A DNA stretch of 64,000 bases, taken from NCBI GenBank assembly GCA_016617855.1, contig JAECUM010094113.1:1-64000 (forward strand), given 5' to 3'. Below, piece after piece: positions 23,539 to 35,500 of the stretch (the stretch's first letter is position 1; each line of letters opens with the position of its first letter). Below the pieces are notes generated by a model. That model was given only the letters and a program-made list of their open reading frames with translations. It did no database searches and was not told where the DNA came from. Made by a program: the position numbers and the translations under genes. This DNA is from Megalonaias nervosa (Eukaryota; Mollusca; Bivalvia; Unionida; Unionidae).

Positions 23539-26500
23539 GATACAAATAATAGTATCATACAGGTTAGAGAATTTTCAATTCACACTCTACGGAGATTCGA
23601 ACCCAGGTCCAAGGGTAAACGGCACACATCACCTTGCCTGCACGCACCAGCCCATATTCCGCCATGTCTAAGCACGCATCACCAAAAAATGATGGCGCTG
23701 AATCGGTGTTATATGCACTCGTGTGTAGCAGACACACTCACATGACAACCTGGCAAGTAATTCTCATCTATCTATACAGTCGTTCCGGATTCTCCGTAGA
23801 GTACGAATTAAAAATTCTCTAACCTGTATGATAGTATTATTTGTTAATTCTGCCTACTATTGTCAAGCATTCTTCTATAGAATCCAGGGATAGCACTTTC
23901 CGTTTTGTCTGGTGTATATTTATAATTCTATATATATATATATAAAATCTGCATAAATGGTGAAATTTATTTCTGTGGGTAATAGTTTATTTCTGGAAAT
24001 AATTGTACTTGCATTTTTGTTTGTTCTTGGATATGTCTTTCATAGAGAGGGGATTCTACTGCCTTCATGGATGGATCTCGTTTGTCTCGACTTAAATTGT
24101 GTAATTTGTAGTGACTACACAATCCATGACATGTTTAACACGTGAATGAAAGTAAATTCACAGTAATTATTTCATGCACATTAAGCAGCCTTCCTTGAAT
24201 ACTTGTGAAGTAGGATATTTATTATTCAATGAACTCGAGATTAATGATAAACAAGTACAATCTACAACATTCAGTAAAAACTGGTAAAAGTTTCCTTTAG
24301 TTTCAACATTAAAAAAAAAACATTTACAAAACTTATACTTACACTTATGTTAGAATTCTTGTCCAAAGTGTATTTGCCACCTACAGCAAATCTTGCAGCA
24401 TTACTTCCAGTTGTCCAGGACAGATTGACACCAGCTTCAATGTTGTCACTAACCTTCTGATGTATAGAGGCTTCAAATTCAGATGCATCATTACTGCAAT
24501 ACAATACCCCATTTTGTAAAACCTGTTACAAATTTCTAGGAAAAAAACCCAAAACAACAAAATCCTCACTCCTACCCAACCAGCAAAGTGCAAAGATACA
24601 CCAAAGGAATCCAACCTAGGCTGGCATTGAACCTTCAACAATACAGTTTATGAGTCCAACTCTTTAACAATGAGCTACCCCAGTTCCTGCATATGCAATA
24701 TATCAAGATGTATATAAGAATTCTTAATTTTCTCTGGTGATTTATTACAAGTGTTTGCAGTTCACATAAACTTGTTTTGATGGGCACAAGTTGATATACT
24801 CAACAAGGATGCGTTTTATCGTCAGTGGACACTGGTATGGTATGCACTCTTACCAAGGTTCACTCATCTGGTTCTGACATGCATGTCCTACATGTGACCA
24901 GTACAATGCTACCTCATCTGCTATTTGTTCTATTCGCATCATGCCACTCTTCAATGATATACCTAATGTTCCAAAGCTAGTCTGTTAAGTCTCCATTCCT
25001 GTTAACTTGCCGAGTATGCAGAACATGTCAATGTATATAATATCTCTAAAGCTGGATTTTAGGCAAGTGAGACTACTGCTGCCCCTTCTGTAGGGTGGGC
25101 ACGGTCATGAATCCTATTAAAATTATGTAGGCTTTTTTTTTTCCATTGCTAGTTGAACTATTTTACTTACGCTAGTTCTCAGCTAACAAGAACCAATTAC
25201 AATGCAGGTTCATCTCATTAAAAACCCTAGTATTGTTTGTACAGTATGCACTAATAGGACACAATCTTTTAGAAAATACCCCTGCTGAAGGCTTCCTCAT
25301 GTTTAATGCAGACAAATTTTGTGGCCCCCCATAAAAAGTACTATTAAATGGGAGCACTGTACTTACACACAAGTATGTAGTGTGAAATCCCCTTCAGCAT
25401 ATCCAAAGGCAAAGTTGTTTTTTGTCAGCTTGGATTTGGAGGTGTCAAAAGACATTTGATAACCAGCCAGGAAGCCACTGTATCTGTAATATAGAAACAG
25501 AACATGAACATTTCATATTAGCAACACTTGTATTAGACAAGTCTAAAAAATCAAACCCCACTGGTCAATTAAACCCAGTGTCTCGCCTACAGCTGTGCAA
25601 TAATCTATCCTCACTGCAGTGTTATAACTAGGATCACAAAGGCTGGGGACACTGTTTCCAGGTTCTCCAAATCTTGGGAAGCACACAAATTTTTCAAGGA
25701 ACAAATTAAACAATAGAAATATTTGAGGCACTGGTTAGGGTATAAAATGTAATTTCTTTTTTGGCGGGGACTGGGTGGGGTGGTGGTTGTTAAAACTAAC
25801 TTTAATGTAATACATCCTGCCACTACTGCCTTGCCTGGGACAGAATTACCCGTGTCAAAGTTAAAAAATTCATTTTTCCCATTTATTGAAAGTTCCAGAA
25901 CATCTAGAACAAAAAGAACCCAGTCTCAATTACACATCAGATGATCTGATGCAGTTTTAAGCGTCATCTTTTTCTTGGTCTCAGACTATTTGTGGGACAA
26001 GTGGGGTTGGATGAGGAAAGATTGCAATAGGCAAGTGTTTATTTTTAAAATTAGTTTTACCCTCCCAACTTCATTTTAGTGGCAGTTAATATGTTGTCTG
26101 TCACTATTACCTTTGCTGAATCTGCCAGTTCAGTAGGAGGCTCATGGCCTCAAAAACTGGATTAGGATGTAAAGATATGCATCCTAAAGGTCAATGGAGA
26201 CTTGGGGTGAAACGACTAACCAATATTTTTTCTACATACAATATACTTATATGACGTGTGAAAAGTTGGGGTTCCTTGAAATAAAGGAGTACTCCCAGAA
26301 ACGAAAGGACCCATGCATCTTCTGTAATGCCCAACCAAACCTCTGAAAGAGAACTAGATAATTGCTCGCAAGGATCCAGGAAGAGGGATGCACAGCAGGA
26401 GAGGAAGCAAATCCCCAAGCCCCCACCCCCTTTGTCTAAGTTTACTTCCATACTGAAGAACCAGACTGCATCCTCCTCCTCGGCCTATTCGGATGGATGG

Positions 26501-29500
26501 AAGGAGACAGGGGGACCTGAATGGAGAAACCATAATGTGTTCCTCAACGAGGTCAGTAGTGTTAACCAATATTGATGGGACATCCTTGTCCTGATCTTGA
26601 TCTTGAGGGAAGGTAGGATTTCATATCCCATGTCCCACTGTTACAGGGAGACCTGAGGGTAGGGTATTCCCATCTCAAAAAAATCTTCCTGGGAAGTGAT
26701 GGGACTGTCTGTAGTAGCAGACTTCCTTAATAAGACGGAAGAAGACCGGCTCATCCTTCATCTTTGACTCAACACGAGCAGACGATCCAGGTCCATGACC
26801 TACAACACAATTACTAATAAGAGACCAAGCAACGGACCTTTAAAGACTACTTGTAAAAACGAAGAATGCATCTTGGCTGCTAGAAAATTGCAATTTTCTC
26901 ATGACCGATTTGAACGCCAAATGATGCAGAATGGCATCGGAGACAGAGGACCATCAACTGTACTATTAACTGCCGAACTCGATAGATATTTTTTCATCTC
27001 AAATGCAGGCTATACACAAAGTCTGGTCACAGTTTGCGGCACAGGGCCCAAGTTATTATGTGGAAACTTTTCCTTCATGAATCCCTTTATCTTGACCTCT
27101 GACCTCCAAATCAAAAGGTATTTCCCGGTCTCAAATTAAAGTCATTTACACAGTTTGGTCCATACTGGTGGTAAAGAACTTTGGTTTGGTAGAAATCTAT
27201 TTTCTTGCTTGCCAATATATGTGATGTTCACCTTTAACCCAAAAATGAATGGCCATCTTCTCTGTCTGAAGGGCAAGCCATTAACAAAGTTTGTTCAAAG
27301 TTATAAAAAAACTCGAGATACCATGTAGAAACTATTTTTCTTCTTAGAGCTGCCATGACCCTGATCTTTCACCCAATAAAGAAGCAAAAGACATTATAAA
27401 AAAAGGAAAACTTGCCATTTTTGTTTTTGATTAGAAGTGATAAATGCATACTGCACAAAATCCACCATTTTTACTTCATACAATAATGCAAAAAGTACAT
27501 TTTACACTAGTGGCTGATCAGCTTGTTCTACAATGACCTTACACACAACAGCAAACTGAACCTTAGTCAATGGAGGCAATGCAGTAATTTTCAAGAATCA
27601 AAAACTCTTCATCAATTTTAGAGTAAATATTTATAATATTATAACAAAGGATGATATATTAAGATTTTCTCCATTTTATCTCTTCAAGCAATCTCACCAA
27701 ACTCAAAAGTGGGTTAACATTTTAAATTTTTTTAAAAAATTGCTTGTAGTTATTTGTTTCACCTTCACTGAACCATTGTTTTCAGCAAGAAAACGATCCA
27801 TAGCAGTAAGGCCAGATTGTAATGATTATATCTAAATAATGATGCATCCTATGTATCAAGTTGCACCATACTGCAGTAAGAATGCCATAGAAACTGATTG
27901 CTGGTATGTGAAAAATAGGTCACTGTGATGGAAATTTTTTTTATCATTTCAAGATGGATCTACAGACCTTATTACATGTCTCTGCCGGCAGTAGTGTCCA
28001 AGAATATGTGCAAAATACAATGGTTAGCACAGGTCAAATTAGTGATTTTCCTAGGCCCTTTTCAAGTAGAAATATGGCCCAATTCCCAAACCAAACGAGA
28101 CCAGAATTGGCTCAATAAAACTACAATGACTTCTATACCAGCTGACCATTTCACCAGTACGTTTCTTGAGTACTGCAAGAACATAACCCTTTGTAAACTA
28201 ACTGGCATTTATATCTTGTCAATTATTCATATTTTAGTACAATCTGAACAAAATTCCTTTAAACAATAAAGTTATAATTATTAAGAGCAGTTCAAGCTCA
28301 CAATCGAATGAATCCATGATCCCGATTACTTAAGTCTATTTACCAAGTTTTATTCAAATCTGATGTGAAATCTGAAATAAATTCTTTCAAGATGTAACAA
28401 GCTTTGCCAATCATTAATATGGGCAAATCTCACTTGTTACAGAACTGGTCAAGGACCATGATGAATCAACTTGTTTACAAAATTTGCTGAAAATCCCATC
28501 CAAATTTAGTTAACAGAGTGGTAGCAAGCTCAGTCCAACAGATGCACCACCACCTTATTAAAATGTCTGGCTCTTGCTTATTACTGAACGCATCAGAGAT
28601 CTTTTTACAAGCATATATTCCAAGTAAAATCAGACCTGAAATTTGGTTTAGAGAGTGGTAATAAGCTCAGACATGAGATGCAAGATCATCTTGCTAAAAC
28701 ACATGGCTCTGACTCATATCTGAACTCATAGAGATAGTAACAACATGAACCTTTATAAGACCTACCAGCCTTAACAGGACTTTCTCATTAAGGAAATGGA
28801 TATATTTCCTCAAGTTAGACCGATTTTTGTTAAGGCATAACATAATATCATGTACTGCTATTGTCAACTTGGAAAACAAGTATTTAAACAGTTCAGAAGT
28901 GTGATCTGAGGCTGATACAGTGAAAACAAATATTATGTTCAATTAATAAGTTTGTAAAGCAAACTTTGATCTTAACTACCTCTGGTAGTTTCAGAAACTG
29001 CTGTTCCAAACACCATGAAGCACAAAGACTGCCTGCTTCTTCTCCCAAACTTGACATATTCTTTGCATTCGTTCTGAATTTCACATGGCGACAGCTATCA
29101 CCTATCCTGCCATGACAAACACAAATCAATACTATGTCCAACAAATATGATCGTTGTCTCTACTCCTTTTTTCCTAAAGATGTGGAATATTGCTTTTTAT
29201 ACTTGTGTACTGATCGAGTAAACTTTTTAAAATTCAAATTGTCATTTTCATCTGCCATGTAAGCCATTTTAAAAAAAAGGTATACCAGCAACAGCTTGTC
29301 AATGCAGGTGTTTTCCAGGTAAAATATGGCAAGTTTAAAGCACTGGAGTTACCCCTGTAAAGTTAGACTGATACCATGATGAATTCCACTGAATCTAATA
29401 AAAAAAAACCCTAAAAGATCCAGATCAAACATGGACAAGCCAGTATCCAGATGTGATTGCAATGACCATTTTTCAGAAGCTTTGCTGTTATTTTTTACAT

Positions 29501-32500
29501 CCATAATTTAAGGGTAATTTCAGTAAGACTTGTAGTCAAATCAAGGGTTAGTAGGTCTGCTATATTTCCAAGCTTTATCAAGATCAGATAAAAAAAACAT
29601 GGCTTCCACAGTTGCAACAAGCAGTGTTGATGGAACCAAATCACAAATTTGCTTGGCCTTACAGAGAGGTGAGCTAATAAAAAGAGAATCGTGTTCATTG
29701 TATGTTTTTTTTTAAATATGGAAAAGTGCAAAATTGTACCATCCTGCATGGTACAACACAGCTCACACTCCCTTATGACTATGCCAACAGAATGCTTCAC
29801 AGCAGCAGAAGGTGCTGTGCTTAGACTGCTAATGCAATCACAGTATTTTTTCTATTAAAAAGATAAAATCCCCCCATTTCGTTCCAATTTTCAGTCACGC
29901 AATCAAGCAGCATGAGAGATGCATTGAAAATGTCTGTCAGACATGCAAAAAATGCACATTATGATCAAGACAAAAGCAGACACCCTTAAATGGATTAAAC
30001 AGTAGTCAGTTTTGATTATTTGTGCAGCATAGAATTGATGGGGGTGGGGTGGGCGGCTAAGACTTTATTGTACCATTTTCAGATGCACAACAGATGGTCA
30101 ACTGTGTAGCCTAGCAGAATCACTGTATTGTAGTTCCGTTTCCTTTTAAAAATCAAAGAAAGAGAGAGGATGGAATATAAGGTATTTTCATCAATTATTA
30201 CCCTAATACTAGGGCTCCATGTATGGTCGGACCAGCAAAATCAAAATCTACATCACAGTTCACGTTCACGTAATCTTGTTTGTATCCAGTCTTGATCTTT
30301 CCACTCTTCTTTCTGAAAGCAGAAATCATAATATTGAGCATTCAGATTAAACAATTCATAACAATTAAAAAAAAAAAACAAGTACTGCAGCAATAACCTC
30401 TGTTAAGCATACTCTATTGTAATTATTCTGTTGTTTCAAGTGCTACACAGAATCTGTTCAATTATTAAGGAGGTAACCAGCCCCCTCCGCCCAACAAGGT
30501 CAAATTATAAAAGCACAGAAAGTAACTTTTTATTAGAAACCAAGACTGTGGTTAATGAGAATATACACCATCCTACAGACTTCAAGGGGTGAAATCCCTC
30601 CTTGCCTAAAAATTGTTGGAACAAATCCATGAGAAAATGATTAAACATAAAAAATAATCAAAAGTAAAATCAACAAATACATGGTTCATCTCAAGAAAGA
30701 TTTTCTTAGCTTCCAGCAGCCACAGTATATACATTAATTAGCACGCAGAAAATAAATTTTGACAAAAATAATCTTCATAATTAAATGCTGGACCCTTTGA
30801 CCCATAAAAGACATAACATGATAAAAAATGAACATTCTGTTCTGTGAGGTCATAGTCGAGATACTATCTGGAGTTGACAAAAAGAGTCCTTTGAAGGGTC
30901 AGATGCTCTACCAGGCAAAAAGACCAGGAATTCAAGAGAAGACACTTTCTTCCTTTTAACTCCTGTGTGATGAAACCATCTCTCATATTCTTCAGCAATA
31001 ACAAGATTTTCAAATCTGTGGCTGTGTTGGGCATACTGAATGTCAGATTGGCACCGTTTTTATTTAGGACAAAGTATACATCATTCAAGTCTATTGGTAA
31101 CAATACCATTGTCATAATAATCTTTCATTTATGGGGAAAAGTGACAAAGTTTTTAAAAACACCCATCATGGCTGCCATACTGAATGTATGACTGGCACTA
31201 CTTTCATTTAGAACCATCTGGATATCATATGAAGTCATTTGGTGAAAATCACATGTTGATATAGACTTTAATTTGGAAGAATATATATAACAATATATTC
31301 AACGTAGCCATCATGGTAACCATATTGAAGGTTAGCGATTTTCATTCATGACCAACTACATACCACAAGAAGTCTTCTGAAGAAAACCCATGTCAAAATG
31401 ACTTTCCTCTGAAGAGGAGCTGCACTTTTTAAGATGGCCACACACTGGATGTCACATCAGCATCATTTTAATCTAGGTTCAACAAATCATTACAAGTCTC
31501 TTAGTGAAAACAAATTTTTTGTTTTGACCACTGTAGGAGCAATATTTAGGATTAAACTAGAAATCACAATAAGTGTTCTGGAGAAAACAACATGTCAAAA
31601 CAACTTTCCATTCAGGAGGAGTTGTGATAACAAGATTTTAAAGATTGCCACTGTGGTGGCCATACTGAACCTCAGGTCAGAACTATTTTCATTTTGGACA
31701 CAGTAGACACCATAAGAAGTCTTTTTGTTGAAAACCCAAATATGAGACCATCCATTCAGAAGGAGCAGCATTTAGATTTTCAAGATGGCCATTGGGGGTG
31801 TCTGAGCAACACCATTTTCATTTAGGACCACTCAGAACACGAGATGTGTGTGTAAATATTCATGGCAGTCTGAAAGTCCAGATAGGGTTCTAACTGATGG
31901 GCAGACAGAACACCCCATAAACTCTTCTAACAAGTAGATCTAATAAATCCAGGTTCTAACAAGATTTGTTATAAAGATGTTTCACTGTAAATACATTATC
32001 ATTTATCCCGATAGTCAATTCTCCTAACGATGACTAACATGGTTGCAAGCAATTGCACTGCAGACTGAGTTTGCCATTTTGTGATTTCAGCATATTTTCT
32101 GATCTGTCAACTGTACCAAGACCTTAGTAAGGCAGTAAATTTTTTCCTCAAGCGGGACCAGTTTTCAGTAAGGTGTAACAAAAAGGTTTGTAAAGTAAAC
32201 TTAGACCATAATTACATCCAGTGCGGTTTCACAAACTGCAATTACAAACCCTATGGAGCTAAATGGCTCCTTGCTATCACTCAGCTTAAACGTAATCCTT
32301 TTTGTTCCCTTCAATTTCACGTTGTGATGGCAATGATCTCTCCTGCCATAAGACATGCTGAAATTGATGCAGGATGTCAAAGAAACATAATTGTTGCCAT
32401 TCCAGCTCCCCCCCAACAAATATTCCTTTCTATTCTTCTGTAATGACTATTACAACTTTCTAAAAGACTTACTGCCCCTTTACATCTTGAATCTGAACAT

Positions 32501-35500
32501 GCTGGATGCCAGTTTTAGATGATTCTATTAAGCAAAAGCTTGATAATGTTGTTGCTTTTCATTAACAAATATTTATAGTTTAGAGCATCTGAGGTACTCC
32601 TATATAGTTAGTCTGGTCCCCCAACCAATTCCATTGAATGTAATATAAACTTTTATAGAATCAAACATAGACAAGCAAGTATCTGAATTTTACTGCAATC
32701 ATATTTCTGTAAATTTTGCTTCTATTCCTCAAGTCCATATTTTAAGGGTCCTGTCTTAAGACCTGCTGTCAAATCGTAAGGGTTGGCATGTCTATTTTTG
32801 GTAATAAGCGGTTTTTCTTGAATGGCTGCACACAACAAAGAGAATAAACACAGATTTATTTTGTCTTTTCTTATGTAATTTTAATGCAATCTCACATAAA
32901 TGACTGCAAAAGATAGCTATGTTTATGTTACCTTTTCTTGTGTATTTTAAACAACAGATCTGCCATAGTACCACCTGTTATATGCCAACATGTCAACATA
33001 CCCCCCCACCCATTATGAACACTAGTGATATTTAGTCTCTTTACAAAGGAATTAACACAGTCAGTGAATTTTTTACTCTGAGCAGTGCTGTTTAAATAAT
33101 GTATATTGGCAATTTTCATGTGTTACAATAAATCAACGCTGTTGGGATCAGAACTTGAATATTCTGGTGGGATCAGAACTTGAATATTACACTGAAAGGG
33201 TCAAATTTAATAGTGTACATTTGTTTGAACAATTTTATCATTGTCAAGTGAAAATTCCATTATAATGACTGCCTGAAAAATGAGGGCTGTTCTACTAAAA
33301 AATGCAAATGGCACTAGTGCCTGAACATTATGAACATCTCTGAAGGCTCCATTTACGCATACAGGTCATGTCCTTACCCAGTCTGTGGTGCAAATGATGT
33401 GTCAAACGTCAGTTTTGAGCCTTTAATAAGCTGATCTTCAATGGAGACTTCAGTGTTCAGCACGTTTTCTGTGGTCCATTTCTCTGTAAATGTTATACCT
33501 GCAAAAAAGAGTGAAAAGCTGTGGTCAGTATATATATATCAAAATTTCTAGAGTAAATGCACTCTCTTCTCTTTTGGCATGTCTGCCTGCAATAAAATGT
33601 CCTCTTTTCTTGAGAATATGCATACAAAATATATATCAATGAGCCACTAAAATAAGCTCTTGTACATCAAATAAAGAAGTGGCTTCATACTGACTGATGA
33701 CTGGAAGAGAAAATCTGACTGCCTCACTCAATTTGCATGAAAGGTCATATTGGGTCAATTTGAGAAAATTTTACCTGGGCTCAAGATGGTTATTGGTTAT
33801 GCAGGTTTATGTATATTCATGAGAAAGAAAGGATATCTTGTAGCAGGCTAACATGGGTGAAAAGGAAGCACAGTGGCTTTTCAACTTAACTTGCAATGAT
33901 GAGAGCTAATCTGCCTTGTCATGATGTATTCCTGGGTCTCTCTTCATCCCCAATGGAACCTACATGCAGCATCATGTCCCACCCAGTCACATTATCCTGA
34001 CACACCAGGCCTACCATTCCTAATACTAAAACCTCTAAATGCCAGGTGCCAAGCGAGGCTGCTGCCAGTACCAATTTTACAAATCATTGGTATGACTTAG
34101 CAGGGGCTCAAACCCGTAACCTCCCGCATCCAAGGCGGACACTCAAACCATTTAGGCCACTGGAGTGGTACCATCTAATAGAATTATTGATAATAAGATT
34201 TTCAAGCTAGCAATTGCGATGGCTATGTCAGTGGTGAGATCAGCACCATTTTCATTCATGACCAGCTAGACATTATTGTAAGTGCTTTATTGAAAAACCT
34301 ATTTGATATGACCATCTATTCAGGTGGAACAGTGAGAACAGAATTATTTCTGTTTAAAAACACCATTGCTGCACACATTAAATGTGCAGATACCATTAAG
34401 GAATAAAACATATGTATACAATGTTACTATTATACATTTGACTGGTGTTTTATTTGCACATCCCCACTCCAAACATACATGCGTTCATCAAAGTTGATAT
34501 CAAGCTTGCTATACAGTAAAACCTGTCTTGAGAGACCACCTGTCTTGAGAGACCAGGTTCTTCATGTACAGATTTATTGATTATATAGTATTATGACCTG
34601 TTGTGAGAGACCACCTGTCATAAGAGACCATTATGTTTTGGCAAAAGGGGTGGTCTTTCAAGACAGGTTCCACTGTACTATAATAAGCATGTACAGATCC
34701 CAAATACTACATTATAAAGAAGAGCTGTAAAGTTGAACTTACTGTATTAACAAATGTCTACTTGCTTAAATAATAAGACAAAGTTTACAATACTGACGGA
34801 GAATGAATCAAATAAATATGGTTAGATAAAATGAATGAAGTAACAAAGAGGTGGTTAACAGACAAGTTTATTCACTCACCATAGTCTGACCACTTGTATT
34901 TGGTTTCAATATCGCCAGTGAATTTTCCAGTATCACTGCTCTGACTTCCCTTTGCTGTAAAACACACTCCACTGTTGGTTTTTGTCTTGCCCTCAAACTT
35001 GAAAAAGCCATAATCTGAAAGATTAAGAGATTTCAGTGACTCTAAGGATACAAAACTTGATAGGTGAACAGTGAACAAGTTTTAATTAGAAGACTTAAAT
35101 CTATGGTATCCAACCTTTATAACATTTCCACAATCTGGATATTCATGTGTGCAAGCATCAAATAAAAACGAACATACACCTCTCCCTTGATAACTTGCAC
35201 ACATCGGGTCCAAAACATAGACCACACTATAAGCGAGGGTGCGAGTTACTGAGGGACCTATTAAAAAAAAAATCCACTAGACATCCAGAGAACCGCGGGG
35301 TTTTGGGGGAGGAGGGAATGGGGCTGAATCCTGGTTTTATAAGCATGCTGAGAATAATTGTCAATAAAGCTCTTTTTCTGATGAAGTTGTTTGTTATTCT
35401 GTATAAAGTACATTTATTTTCAAAATGTCCAATATCTGAAAGATCGACATGATTCCAACTGGTTTCAACAACCACGGTACGCGAAAACATTTGTCTATTA

